From Fulvivirga lutea (GTDB taxonomy: Bacteria > Bacteroidota > Bacteroidia > Cytophagales > Cyclobacteriaceae), in assembly GCF_017068455.1 (NCBI RefSeq), contig NZ_CP070608.1, positions 3,453,488 to 3,517,487 of the forward strand: a stretch of DNA of 64,000 bases. Direction: 5' to 3'. Positions 29,305 through 38,325 of the stretch are shown here, one piece after another; positions within the stretch are counted from its first letter, which is position 1; the number at the start of each line of letters is the position of its first letter. The notes beneath the pieces were generated by a model. The model had not been told where the DNA came from. It was given only the letters and a program-made list of their open reading frames with translations, and made no database searches. The position numbers and the translations under genes were made by a program.

Positions 29305-29312
29305 CAAATTTA
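29305..29312 (-). promoter_or_regulatory. -7 promoter element of sppA
   Basis: TAAATTTG on the minus strand, an exact TAnnTTTG match, 20 bases upstream of the sppA start. Confidence 0.55.
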
Positions 29313-29362
29313 CTTACTGTAACGCTTTATTAATAACTGAGTATTATATTTTTAGTATTTAA

Positions 29363-29848
29363 ATGATGATCGGAAAATATCTGTTGTTAGGGACAAATTT
29401 GGGTGATAAAAAAGCGAATATTTATAATGCACATCAAGCACTTTCCAAAGTATGTACTATAAAACGAAAATCAGCATTATACGAAACGGCCGCATGGGGT
29501 AAAACTGACCAGCCTTCTTTCTATAATCAAATAGTAGAAATAGAAACTAACCTTAATGCCGAAGAACTGCTCAGCCAAATTTTGGCAATAGAAACAAAAC
29601 TTGGAAGAATACGATTTGAAAAGTGGGGTGAGCGCGTTATTGATATTGATATTTTATACTACGATGACTTAACAGTTAATAAAGATGAGTTACAAATTCC
29701 ACATCCCGGAATAGCTGATAGAAAGTTCACATTAGTGCCATTGGTAGAGTTGGCAGCTGATTTGATCAACCCCAGTACAGGTTTGTCTAACAAAGAAATG
29801 TTAGAAAAACTGCACGACACTTCTAAAGTTGAGAAGGTCGTGCAGTGA
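29363..29848 (+). CDS. folK: 6-hydroxymethyl-7,8-dihydropterin pyrophosphokinase
   Basis: A 161-residue HPPK of folate synthesis, moving pyrophosphate from ATP to hydroxymethyldihydropterin. Signatures are 'LLGTNLGDKKANIYNA' at the start, 'YNQIVEIETNL', the RxxxWGxRxIDIDILYY motif at about residues 85-100 with the Mg-binding Asp residues, and 'PHPGIADRKFTLVPL'. The last 12 codons encode a long hairpin which on the other strand is the terminator of convergent fabD (see 29805-29845). Starts at 29363 or 29366 are equivalent. Confidence 0.96.
   Translation: MMIGKYLLLGTNLGDKKANIYNAHQALSKVCTIKRKSALYETAAWGKTDQPSFYNQIVEIETNLNAEELLSQILAIETKLGRIRFEKWGERVIDIDILYYDDLTVNKDELQIPHPGIADRKFTLVPLVELAADLINPSTGLSNKEMLEKLHDTSKVEKVVQ
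29805..29845 (-). terminator. fabD terminator embedded in the 3' end of folK
   Basis: CTGCACGAC (29810-29818) and GTCGTGCAG (29837-29845) pair perfectly. An inner CTTCT/AGAAG stem adds five pairs beside one bulged base, with a 7-base loop. On the minus strand five T follow (29809-29805), beginning 8 bases past the fabD stop. All of it lies inside folK codons. Confidence 0.8.
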
Positions 29849-29852
29849 GAAT

Positions 29853-30725
29853 TTATATACTTCTAACTTCTACTTCCGGAGCTATCTTTTTAACAAGACC
29901 TTGCAATACTTTACCTGGTCCGGATTCAATAAATTCAGTAGCACCATCATTCACCATATTCTGAACAGATTGTGTCCATCTAACAGGGGCAGTCAATTGG
30001 GAAATCAGATTTTTCTTTATTTCATCGACATCAGAAGACGGTTGCGCGTTCACATTCTGATAAACAGGACATATCGGCTTATTAAAAGCTGTGTTCTCAA
30101 TGGCTGAAGCCAACTCTGTTCTGGCCGGCTCCATTAGTGGAGAGTGGAATGCACCACCTACAGGAAGTGGAAGTGCTCTTTTCGCGCCAGCTTCCTTCAT
30201 TTTCTCACAAGCAATTTCGATTCCTTTGTTAGAGCCTGAAATAACTAGCTGTCCCGGACAATTATAATTAGCTGCCACCACTACCTCATCAATAGAAGAA
30301 CAAACATCCTCAACAACTTTATCATCCAATCCTAAAATAGCAGCCATCGTTGATGGGTTTATCTCACAGGCTTTCTGCATAGCCAGGGCACGCTGATAAA
30401 CCAGCTTCAAACCGTCTTCAAAATTTAGAGTTTGGTTAGATACTAATGCTGAAAATTCACCTAGTGAATGCCCTGCAACCATATCAGGCTTAAAGCCTTC
30501 TGTTGTAAGAGCCAGAATAACTGAGTGAAGAAAAACAGCCGGTTGAGTTACTTTAGTTTGCTTGAGTTCATCTGCTGTGCCCTCAAACATGATATCAGTA
30601 ATATTAAATCCAAGAATTTGGTTAGCCTTGTCAAATAGTTCTTTGGCTTTCGGGTTTGATTCGTATAATTCTTTACCCATTCCACTAAACTGGGCACCCT
30701 GCCCCGGGAATACATATGCTTTCAT
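29853..30725 (-). CDS. fabD: Malonyl-CoA:ACP transacylase
   Basis: A 290-residue cytoplasmic enzyme loading malonyl groups onto ACP for fatty acid elongation. It has the N-terminal 'FPGQGAQFSGMG', nucleophile S87 in GHSLGE, the binding Arg in 'YQRALAMQ', catalytic His in 'GGAFHSPLM', and a C-terminal 'ESGPGKVLQGLVKKI'. Length and motifs are canonical. It lies 39 bases downstream of the DCC-family gene and is convergent with folK; its terminator lies within folK. Confidence 0.97.
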   Translation of the reverse strand: MKAYVFPGQGAQFSGMGKELYESNPKAKELFDKANQILGFNITDIMFEGTADELKQTKVTQPAVFLHSVILALTTEGFKPDMVAGHSLGEFSALVSNQTLNFEDGLKLVYQRALAMQKACEINPSTMAAILGLDDKVVEDVCSSIDEVVVAANYNCPGQLVISGSNKGIEIACEKMKEAGAKRALPLPVGGAFHSPLMEPARTELASAIENTAFNKPICPVYQNVNAQPSSDVDEIKKNLISQLTAPVRWTQSVQNMVNDGATEFIESGPGKVLQGLVKKIAPEVEVRSI

Positions 30726-30764
30726 ATTTATTAGTTAAAGGTTAGTCTGAATTAGGTGCCAAAA

Positions 30765-31202
30765 CTAATTATTTTGATACCCTTCTAAAAATCTCAGTTT
30801 TAGATTTGGATCTGGCATGCGGCATGTATCTCGTTTACCGAATAGTTTATACCTGTTCTTAGCTATCACTGAATAAACAAAATCAGTAAAAAAAAGTGGC
30901 AGCACTCGAAAGTAAGAAATGAACCGTACCCAACCTTTTAGTCTTCTGGCAATATAAAAAACTGCTTGGCTTTTACTTAGTATTTTACGATCAGAGGTGA
31001 GTACTAGGATGTACTCAAAAGACTTAGTATGCTCCTTACCTAGCAATTTCTGGGCATTTGGTGATTGCAAAGATTCGAAAACAAAATACGCTTCTTTATC
31101 CCGTTTTAAGATAAAATCAACAGCACCATTGCATAAGTTACAAACTCCATCAAAGAATATAATTGGTTTGTCTGGAAGGGTTACCTCACGAGATGTATCC
31201 AT
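30765..31202 (-). CDS. DCC-family (DUF393) putative thiol-disulfide oxidoreductase
   Basis: A 145-residue protein with the family's diagnostic N-terminal motif FFDGVCNLCNG (C21-x-x-C24). The C-terminal half is hydrophobic and basic ('GWVRFISYFRVLPLFFTDFVYSVIAKNRY'), as in other DUF393 members. Redox activity is assumed from the CxxC and has not been shown for most of the family. Its start overlaps the end of the upstream T9SS cargo gene by 22 bases, suggesting translational coupling or read-through expression. Confidence 0.85.
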   Translation of the reverse strand: MDTSREVTLPDKPIIFFDGVCNLCNGAVDFILKRDKEAYFVFESLQSPNAQKLLGKEHTKSFEYILVLTSDRKILSKSQAVFYIARRLKGWVRFISYFRVLPLFFTDFVYSVIAKNRYKLFGKRDTCRMPDPNLKLRFLEGYQNN

Positions 31203-34189
31203 CCTTTATATTGCTTCGTTGATTTTGTTGGATCTACTAAATCAAATGTAACGTCCGCTGAATAGTAATAAACCCCAGAAGGAAGTTCAGTTCCATCATC
31301 CGATTTACCGTCCCAATTAATCAGTATAGAATTCTCTGTGCCAGCTGTTCCGGTGTAGGTGTATACATTATTACCCCAACGGTTGTAAACCGAAAATTCA
31401 ACTCTTCGAACAAACCTGGCGCATTTAGTAGCATCTACTTCCCCGCAACCTCCACTGCCATCTTCACCAATAATATCTCCACCACTGCTGTAGGCGCTAA
31501 ATACATCGTTACAACCATCATTATTGCCAGGTGTGAAAACATTAGGTAATTCGTAATACGGGCAATTATCCACGCAGAACGTATTACTGAATTCACTCAG
31601 GTTACCCGATCGATCTACTGCCCTTACCTGATAACAACCCTTGAATGAAGGTAGGTTTTCGTGTAAATATGTGGTATCTGCTACTTCAGCAATTAACTCA
31701 AAGCTTGCAGCTGTTGTAGGTGCATAATACACCTGATAAACGCGTACATCATTTTCACATTCACCTACAAACTCCGTTGTCCAAGATATCTGATTTTCAA
31801 AATCATTAAAATCGCAACTACTCGTTGCAATGAAGTCTTCACAAGTTCTTCCTACCAGCGAAACCACCGGTGCGCAAGGCGCAATAGAGTCACTCGGCTG
31901 AGCACAAATGATCTGTGAGAAATTTAGTTGTGGGCTATTGATAGCAGGATTACCATACGTACCTTTTGTGAGCACTCGGTAACAGTAAACTTGTTCGTCT
32001 GATAAATTGACTGAATCAGTGAATGAAAATCCGTACTGCGTAACGTCTAAGTTTTCCAATAAAGTAAACTGATCCTGAGATTGCCCTTCTAAACCTCTAA
32101 ATATAAGATGCTCACTATCTTCTGGAGGTGAAATAATGGTATTCGACCATGGCACCACAGCAGCCCAATCGAGTTGTATTCTACCAAACTGAGGCGTTAC
32201 TTCCAGCCTTACAGCTGAAGCCGAGGCAGACATAATTTCGTCTGTACCTGTTGAAGCAGTAGGGTCCAATAAAGCCACCTGATAATTATAAACCTTGCCA
32301 TCTGTATCCAGATTTGTATCTCTAAAACCTAAACTATCTAATCCTAAACCATTCACTTCCGCTATTTGCTGATAATTACCACCAGCGAAGCCTTCCGCCC
32401 TGTAAATTCTATAAACAGGGTCTGCCGGGAATGTCCCCAATTCAAATGGAGCTCGCCAGGCAAGCACAATCTCACCATTGGTTTCACTAGTTTCCTCTAC
32501 AGTAACGTGTGTGATAATTGGTGTATCTGCAGGAACAAATTCAAAGCATAATTCCTGAGATACTATACTTTCACCACCTGGCACGTCAGGAAATTTAGCC
32601 ACTAATCTGTAACAATATTTAGCTGCCGCAGCCAATTGAGTATCTCTGTAGGTCGTAGTTGTAGGACTGGTCTCCGCGATTAAAGAATAACCCGCGTTTT
32701 CTCTAATGCCTGTCTCACATTCATCAGGTTCATATGGGTTTGAATCTACACGTCTCCACACCTGAATTAATTCAGCATTCTGACAAAAATAAGGTGACCA
32801 ATCGAGTCTGATTCCTTGTCCGTCCTGTTGAATATTATTCAAGTCAGGACTTGGCCCTACAACGGTAATATTCCAAGTAGCGAAGCTTACCAGTTTTGGA
32901 CCTTGAGGTGGATTATCAGTAATCTTAAATACAACAGAATACGGTTGGTCTCTTATGTCAAGACATTCTGTGTCCCAATTAAATTGCATTTGAGCGGGAG
33001 GTATTGAAGGCACAAATACTGATGGGTCTGGAGAAACCGTTGCACCCAGTTCTTCAATAACCTGTGAGAATGCCTCAATCTTAACATTATGCCCATCGGG
33101 GTCTGTCCCCAATATAATTTCATTAATAGATTCGCCAGCCTCCACACATATATCCTCAGGAATTGTAAGTTCTGGTCTTTCATTATCACAATCCTCAACA
33201 ATAATTTGCATGTCTCTGGTAACAAAGCCCAACAAACGCCATGCCCCTGAAATGAACCGGTATTCTTTTACAATAAAAGCAATATTATATTCACCAATTG
33301 CCCCTGGCGCGTTCCACTCAATTTCACCTGTTACAGGATCAATTCTAAAGAAAGGCGGACCATCACCAGTCTCATTACCGGTATTAAAATTTTGATAAAA
33401 AACACTTGAAGCAGGATCAACATAGGCAGCTACGTTTGTTCCAACATCTTTTTTAGGAGTAACTAATTCAAAGGAAATGCTATCGCCATCAGGATCGAAA
33501 GCACCTGGATTGTGAAAGAAAGCTACACCTGAACAAGCTCTGTCAATTGGCGGTATTAGCAACTCTGGTGTGTTGTTACATCCAAAAAATGGATCAATCC
33601 TAATCTCTGTTTCGAGGTAAAATCTTGTGTTAACTGAGTTACCGTTTTCAATATTTAAAACACCTGCATTTCTATTGGCTTCGACATAACTGATTGTAAA
33701 CTTACCGTTCGAACCGTATGTATGCCTGATAGTAAATGCAGCTTTACTAACATCAGCGCCTAAATCTTCACTTATTGGTTCTACTCTTGTACTACCATCT
33801 GCATTCCAAAAAACGTGGGTATTATTTTGTATTTCAGGTAAACCTGGAGGTGTTCTTTCAGATAAAAAATAATCGTCAGGGTCTGACTCATCACCGAATC
33901 TTAATTCACCCATCCCAAACAATACAGGGTCAACAGGGCCACTATCTGTGTAAACTATTATGGTTATTTCAAATGTACGACCCTCACAATCAACTCTTTT
34001 TACAATGATTTCTCCTGCTCTTAAGTGTGTAGCATGAACATTGGAAAATAGTGACAGGCCAAACAACAACACCAAGCTTAAAAAAATATTTCGTATCAAT
34101 TTTTTAGTATTAATAGTAAAATGTTTTAGTCTGATGTGATTCGTGTGATGTTTTGAGAACACTAAATTAAGTGAATTAGTTACAAACAT
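31181..34189 (-). CDS. T9SS type B sorting-domain secreted protein with Ig/FnIII-like repeats
   Basis: A 1002-residue secreted protein. The N-terminus is a long signal peptide with a hydrophobic core at about 35-52, ending VHA-THLRAG. The 'THLRAGEI' region and 'DPDGDSISFELVTP' resemble cadherin/Ig-like surface proteins of Bacteroidota, and several fibronectin-III-like segments follow. The last about 90 residues form a gliding-motility-associated type B CTD: 'LPNVFTPGNNDGCNDVF', 'VYNRWGNNVY', 'WDGKSDDG', 'LPSGVYYY'. It is therefore predicted to be exported by the type IX system and surface-attached. The N-terminal 30 residues before the hydrophobic core may be an over-extended start. It is divergent from the next gene. 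Confidence 0.9.
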   Translation of the reverse strand: MFVTNSLNLVFSKHHTNHIRLKHFTINTKKLIRNIFLSLVLLFGLSLFSNVHATHLRAGEIIVKRVDCEGRTFEITIIVYTDSGPVDPVLFGMGELRFGDESDPDDYFLSERTPPGLPEIQNNTHVFWNADGSTRVEPISEDLGADVSKAAFTIRHTYGSNGKFTISYVEANRNAGVLNIENGNSVNTRFYLETEIRIDPFFGCNNTPELLIPPIDRACSGVAFFHNPGAFDPDGDSISFELVTPKKDVGTNVAAYVDPASSVFYQNFNTGNETGDGPPFFRIDPVTGEIEWNAPGAIGEYNIAFIVKEYRFISGAWRLLGFVTRDMQIIVEDCDNERPELTIPEDICVEAGESINEIILGTDPDGHNVKIEAFSQVIEELGATVSPDPSVFVPSIPPAQMQFNWDTECLDIRDQPYSVVFKITDNPPQGPKLVSFATWNITVVGPSPDLNNIQQDGQGIRLDWSPYFCQNAELIQVWRRVDSNPYEPDECETGIRENAGYSLIAETSPTTTTYRDTQLAAAAKYCYRLVAKFPDVPGGESIVSQELCFEFVPADTPIITHVTVEETSETNGEIVLAWRAPFELGTFPADPVYRIYRAEGFAGGNYQQIAEVNGLGLDSLGFRDTNLDTDGKVYNYQVALLDPTASTGTDEIMSASASAVRLEVTPQFGRIQLDWAAVVPWSNTIISPPEDSEHLIFRGLEGQSQDQFTLLENLDVTQYGFSFTDSVNLSDEQVYCYRVLTKGTYGNPAINSPQLNFSQIICAQPSDSIAPCAPVVSLVGRTCEDFIATSSCDFNDFENQISWTTEFVGECENDVRVYQVYYAPTTAASFELIAEVADTTYLHENLPSFKGCYQVRAVDRSGNLSEFSNTFCVDNCPYYELPNVFTPGNNDGCNDVFSAYSSGGDIIGEDGSGGCGEVDATKCARFVRRVEFSVYNRWGNNVYTYTGTAGTENSILINWDGKSDDGTELPSGVYYYSADVTFDLVDPTKSTKQYKGWIHLVR

Positions 34190-34258
34190 CTATTAAACTT
34201 TGATAATAGCAAATATCGTGCTCATTCTTTACCTATTTTTGAGTAAGATTAAATCGCT

Positions 34259-34501
34259 ATGAGAATTGTTAAAGAATTGGTTAAGTCAGATATCAAGATT
34301 TCAATCTTTAGTTGGAACGGTAAGTACTTATTAAAGTTTGAGCAAGGCGACATTGAGCAAACCTATAAAATCGATGAATACGATATTATTTCTGAAGATG
34401 ATTTAGATAAATTAATAACAGATGAATTTTTAAAGGATTTGCAACAGCAATTCATAACTATGAATAAAATGTTTACTAAACATTCTGAACATATTTTATG
34501 A
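34259..34501 (+). CDS. Small hypothetical protein (80 aa)
   Basis: An 80-residue acidic soluble protein ('SDIKISIFSWNGKYLLKFEQGDIEQTYKIDEYDI'), probably an alpha/beta fold with a C-terminal helix. There is no signal or cysteine motif. Its stop overlaps the next gene's start by four bases (ATGA), so the pair is translationally coupled. I do not recognise a characterised family, though short proteins of this look are common in Cytophagales. Confidence 0.75.
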   Translation: MRIVKELVKSDIKISIFSWNGKYLLKFEQGDIEQTYKIDEYDIISEDDLDKLITDEFLKDLQQQFITMNKMFTKHSEHIL

Positions 34502-35163
34502 GCAACCTAAAAAGTGCTAAATGTTATTTGGGTGAGGAGGGCGATGAAAACAATAGCTGTTTTATTAGTAATGAAAGCCTAACCGTAATTAAGAATTCTA
34601 AAAAGAACACCTTCCCTCTTGAGTGGGTAAAGCAAGTTTATTTTAAAGAAAAGATATTTTTAATTCCCATTGTATTTGGTGGAATATCAGCATCATTGTC
34701 TGCATTAGCTCTTTTTCAATACTATTTCAACCCATGGCTTATGCTGAGCATCTTGTTTGCTTCAACTTTGGTTGTATACTATGGAATTCAGGGTGGTACT
34801 GCTCTTGTAGTTGTTACACCTATTAAGGAGTATGACTTTTTTTTAAAGCAGGTTTCAGATAATTTAAAAGCCTTTGTGGCATACATCACTGCGACAATAT
34901 CAGGAATTGAAACAAGCTATTTTATTGAACTCACTGAGGAGCAAGAGAAAACAATACAGGAGAAGAGTGAGCTGCAACTACCAGAAAATGGCTTTCCGCT
35001 AAGTACTTCCAAACGAAAAAGTCATTCTGCTGTTTTCCAGATACTATTTGATGAGCCTACTTTTGAGATCAGATATCAAAAAGATAATGGAGGTCAATTA
35101 AGTCCTGTAATTTTTGGAACATTAAAAATGGAATCACTACGGAAAATTGAAATGGCTGATTGA
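34498..35163 (+). CDS. Hypothetical membrane protein with two TM segments
   Basis: A 221-residue protein with two adjacent membrane helices (about 53-73 and 78-98) in the first half and a soluble, mostly polar C-terminal region. The first 45 residues ('CYLGEEGDENNSCFISNESLTVIKNSKKNTFPLEWVKQVYF') resemble a PH-like beta segment, an arrangement seen in some bacterial PH-domain membrane proteins. This is only an impression. It is coupled to the preceding 80-residue gene. Function is unknown. Confidence 0.75.
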   Translation: MSNLKSAKCYLGEEGDENNSCFISNESLTVIKNSKKNTFPLEWVKQVYFKEKIFLIPIVFGGISASLSALALFQYYFNPWLMLSILFASTLVVYYGIQGGTALVVVTPIKEYDFFLKQVSDNLKAFVAYITATISGIETSYFIELTEEQEKTIQEKSELQLPENGFPLSTSKRKSHSAVFQILFDEPTFEIRYQKDNGGQLSPVIFGTLKMESLRKIEMAD

Positions 35164-35174
35164 TTTGTTTCTAT

Positions 35175-35182
35175 TATATTTG
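35175..35182 (+). promoter_or_regulatory. -7 promoter element of the acyltransferase-gpsA operon
   Basis: TATATTTG, an exact TAnnTTTG match, 18 bases upstream of the start at 35201. Confidence 0.6.
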
Positions 35183-35200
35183 ACGTTCAACCGTGTCTAA

Positions 35201-36901
35201 ATGAAGCTTAACGAAGGGAATACAAAGAGTAAAAAGAAAAGGAAGAATTACAAGCCGATACTTTCAGGCACAAAGGAGTGGCCTGTAGTAAGGCTGGCCA
35301 ATAATAGAAAGCAATTTATAGAAAGTGTGGTTGAGGAGACATTCGAAAGAATGCTTGAATCAAACCCTGGAAACAATGAAATTCGGGAAGAATTACAGAC
35401 AACCCTTCATCGTGAGCTTCTTAGAATCACAAAAAACCCATGGAAGGTTGATCCTGCCGATGATAAGTCCTTTTGGAATAACGTAAAAAACGAGTTGGTT
35501 GAGCTATCGGGTGATAGCAATTCTAATGAAAAAGAGAAGGAGATTCTTAAAACAATCATTAGAAGATACGCGAATGAAATTGCCGGTAACTTCAAAAAAA
35601 CACGTTATAGGCTTGCTCGCGAAATTATAAAGTTTGGGTTTGCCCGATTATTAAATGCAACAAGAGTTAAACGTTTCGGAGCATTTTTCAGAAGCCAGTA
35701 TACTTTGAATGACAAAATTCAAATTGTAGGGAAAGCCAAGCAGCTCCGTAAATTGGCCAAAGTTGGTACGGTAGTAATGGTTCCTACACATTTTAGCAAC
35801 CTCGATTCTATTCTGATAGGATGGATTATTCATGTATTGGGTTTGCCTGCGTTTATTTACGGAGCAGGATTAAACCTTTTTAATATCAAGATATTAGCTT
35901 ATTTCATGAATAGTCTAGGAGCTTATAAGGTGGATAGGCGAAAGAAAAACCCTATTTATCTTCAAACGCTTAAGGCCTATTCTACTATGGCCCTGAAGGA
36001 AGGAGCTCATAGCTTGTTCTTCCCGGGAGGAACAAGGTCAAGATCAGGTCAGATTGAATCATCCTTAAAATTGGGTTTGTTGGGTACGGCAATGGAAGCA
36101 CAGCGCTCCATATTTATTGATCACCCAAATAGGGATGGCAAGAAGATTTTTATTGTTCCCGTAACCATTAATTACAACTTCGTTTTAGAAGCACCTAGCT
36201 TGATCAAGGATTATCTGGCTCACACCGGCCAGGAAAAATTCTATGTGGAAAGTGATGTTTATTCCTCTTCTTACAATATGATCAAATTCATGTTCAAGTT
36301 CTTCACTAAAGGTTCCGACATTTCAGTTTCCATTGGTAGAGGCATGGATTTATTAGGCAACTATGTAGATGAAAAGGGCAATAGCATTGACAAGCAGGGA
36401 AGGTTTATAGATACCAGAGATTATTTTACAACCAATGGAGTAATTACTGAAGACAAGCAAAGAGAATCGGAATATACTCGAAGGCTTGCAGAGATAATTG
36501 TTAAAGAATTTCACAGAATCAACAGGGTATTTGCGAGCCATCTGGTAGCATTCGTAGCCTTCAGAATATGGCGCAAAAGATATGAAAAACTTGATTTGTA
36601 TGACTTTTTAAGGCTTCCAGAGGAAGATATGTTTATTGAATACGAAGAATTTGAAGAAGCCTTTAATAAAACAAAAGCTGCTGTTTTAAAGCTTAAAAAG
36701 AAAAAGAAACTGAATGTGGCCAGCCACATGAAAAATACTACTGATGTATTAATTAAAAGCGGCATTGATAACGTAGGGATGTATCACAATAGAAGGCCAC
36801 TTTTAATGAACAAAAAGAAACAAATAATTACAAAAGACCTGATTACTCTGTATTACTACCACAATCGAATGCATGGTTATGACCTCGAAAAAGTTATCTA
36901 A
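35201..36901 (+). CDS. PlsB-like glycerol-3-phosphate/lysophosphatidate acyltransferase
   Basis: A 566-residue acyltransferase of the PlsC/PlsB superfamily. The catalytic HX4D motif is H197-FSNL-D202. The phosphate-binding motif is FPGGTRSRSG (274-283), closer to the PlsB form (GGRSRTG) than to PlsC's FPEGTRS. A 'VPVTINYNF' block follows near 313. It is far longer than PlsC and shorter than E. coli PlsB (about 800), with basic N- and C-terminal extensions and no strong membrane helices. It overlaps the downstream gpsA by 29 bases, so glycerol-3-phosphate acylation is the favoured role. PlsX, encoded at 45.3 kb, supplies the alternative PlsX/PlsY route. Confidence 0.88.
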   Translation: MKLNEGNTKSKKKRKNYKPILSGTKEWPVVRLANNRKQFIESVVEETFERMLESNPGNNEIREELQTTLHRELLRITKNPWKVDPADDKSFWNNVKNELVELSGDSNSNEKEKEILKTIIRRYANEIAGNFKKTRYRLAREIIKFGFARLLNATRVKRFGAFFRSQYTLNDKIQIVGKAKQLRKLAKVGTVVMVPTHFSNLDSILIGWIIHVLGLPAFIYGAGLNLFNIKILAYFMNSLGAYKVDRRKKNPIYLQTLKAYSTMALKEGAHSLFFPGGTRSRSGQIESSLKLGLLGTAMEAQRSIFIDHPNRDGKKIFIVPVTINYNFVLEAPSLIKDYLAHTGQEKFYVESDVYSSSYNMIKFMFKFFTKGSDISVSIGRGMDLLGNYVDEKGNSIDKQGRFIDTRDYFTTNGVITEDKQRESEYTRRLAEIIVKEFHRINRVFASHLVAFVAFRIWRKRYEKLDLYDFLRLPEEDMFIEYEEFEEAFNKTKAAVLKLKKKKKLNVASHMKNTTDVLIKSGIDNVGMYHNRRPLLMNKKKQIITKDLITLYYYHNRMHGYDLEKVI

Positions 36902-37934
36902 CAAACCCGTAGGTGTTATTGGTGCAGGTAGCTTTGGTATTGCCATAGCCAATATATTAGCACAAAATGTTGAGGTGCTACTTTATGCACGAGACCCGGA
37001 AGTAATTAAAAAAATTGCGAACACTAAGGAGCACAGGGGGCAAAAAATGCATACTAATGTGACTGCCACTGGAGATTTAAGCTATATTGCTAGCAGCTGC
37101 AATGTTTTGTTTCCCATAGTTCCTTCATCTGCATTCAGGGAAATGATGCAGCAATTATCTCCCTACCTGCATCCCTATCATATATTAATTCATGGAACCA
37201 AAGGCTTAGACATTTCACTCCCTAAAGGTCAAACGATTGATACTGTAAAATCCCTCGCCCGGGAAGATGTTCGCACTATGAGTGAGGTGATCATGGATGA
37301 AAGTGTTGTAGTTCGTGTTGGTTGTTTGGCAGGGCCCAATCTGGCCAAAGAATTATATGCAGGACAGCCTGCAGCAACTGTCGTTGCCAGCCACTTTGAT
37401 GAAGTTATTGATGCAGGTGAACGACTCCTCAGAAATGACTTATTTCAGGTGTATAGCAATAAAGACCTTATTGGTATTGAACTAGCAGGTGTTTTAAAAA
37501 ATATTATTGCCATTGCCTCTGGAGTGTTAAGCGGTATGGGACATGGAGAAAATGCCAAAGGACTATTAATTAGCCGAGGTATGGTTGAGATGATCTATCT
37601 GGGCAAAGCGATGGGAGGTGATGTTACTGCTTTTCTAGGGCTGGCAGGAATCGGAGATTTAGTAGCCACATGCAATAGTACGCTCAGTCGAAACTTTACC
37701 GTGGGTTATAAACTTGCCCAGGGAATGAGTTTAGATGAAATATTACAGTCGATGGAAGAGGTGGCTGAAGGTGTGAATACTATTAAGATTGTAAAGAAAA
37801 TAATAGACCACCAAAAAGTTAGGGCTCCCATTACGGAAGCCCTTCATGAAGTTTTATTTGAAGGGTTATCTGTTGAAAGAGCTATAAACATGCTCATGAG
37901 ATACCCTTACAATGTAGATATTGATTTTATTTAA
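36873..37934 (+). CDS. gpsA: Glycerol-3-phosphate dehydrogenase [NAD(P)+]
   Basis: A 353-residue cytoplasmic enzyme reducing dihydroxyacetone phosphate to sn-glycerol 3-phosphate for phospholipid synthesis. It shows the N-terminal Rossmann motif 'GVIGAGSFGIAIAN', the 'GTKGLD' block, catalytic Lys in 'LAGVLKNIIAIASG', and 'GLAGIGDLVATCNSTLSRN' with the substrate-binding Arg. It starts within the acyltransferase gene (29-base overlap; ATG at 36873 or 36879), so it makes the substrate of its operon partner. Its 3' end overlaps by eight bases that of the convergent HIT gene. Confidence 0.96.
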   Translation: MVMTSKKLSNKPVGVIGAGSFGIAIANILAQNVEVLLYARDPEVIKKIANTKEHRGQKMHTNVTATGDLSYIASSCNVLFPIVPSSAFREMMQQLSPYLHPYHILIHGTKGLDISLPKGQTIDTVKSLAREDVRTMSEVIMDESVVVRVGCLAGPNLAKELYAGQPAATVVASHFDEVIDAGERLLRNDLFQVYSNKDLIGIELAGVLKNIIAIASGVLSGMGHGENAKGLLISRGMVEMIYLGKAMGGDVTAFLGLAGIGDLVATCNSTLSRNFTVGYKLAQGMSLDEILQSMEEVAEGVNTIKIVKKIIDHQKVRAPITEALHEVLFEGLSVERAINMLMRYPYNVDIDFI

Positions 37935-38325
37935 TCCCTTGTCTTATTTTTTCAGCCACTTTGCTTAGCTCCTCATTAGATGGATTCAGCTTAGGTCTGG
38001 TGAAGTTAATATCATCCATAGTATTAAGCGGTACAAGATGCACGTGAGTATGCGGTACTTCCAAACCAATAACCGCTACCCCTACTCTCTTACAAGGAAT
38101 TGCCTTTTCAACCGCTTTAGCTACTTTTTTGGCAAAAATCATTAAGCCTTCAAGCTGGGCATCTTCCAAATCGAATATATAATCCACCTCTCTTTTAGGT
38201 ATTACAAGGCAATGCCCATGAACAAGCGGATTAATATCAAGAAATGCAATGTAAGTATCGTCCTCTGCCACAATATGGCCAGGAATCTCTCTGTTGATTA
38301 TTTTAGAAAATATCGTTGACATCAA
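37927..38325 (-). CDS. HIT-family nucleotide-binding/hydrolase protein
   Basis: A 132-residue Hint/PKCI-type protein. The N-terminal 'IFSKIINREIPGHIVAEDD' block and C-terminal histidine triad H-T-H-V-H-L-V are canonical. Such proteins hydrolyse adenosine phosphoramidates or related nucleotides. The physiological substrate here is unknown. It overlaps greA's stop by four bases and so forms a greA-HIT operon, an arrangement seen in other Bacteroidota. Confidence 0.93.
   Translation of the reverse strand: MMSTIFSKIINREIPGHIVAEDDTYIAFLDINPLVHGHCLVIPKREVDYIFDLEDAQLEGLMIFAKKVAKAVEKAIPCKRVGVAVIGLEVPHTHVHLVPLNTMDDINFTRPKLNPSNEELSKVAEKIRQGIK

Noticed and set aside
30765-31202. Fusion of the DCC gene to the T9SS cargo
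   Set aside because: They are in different frames with separate starts and stops; only a 22-base overlap.
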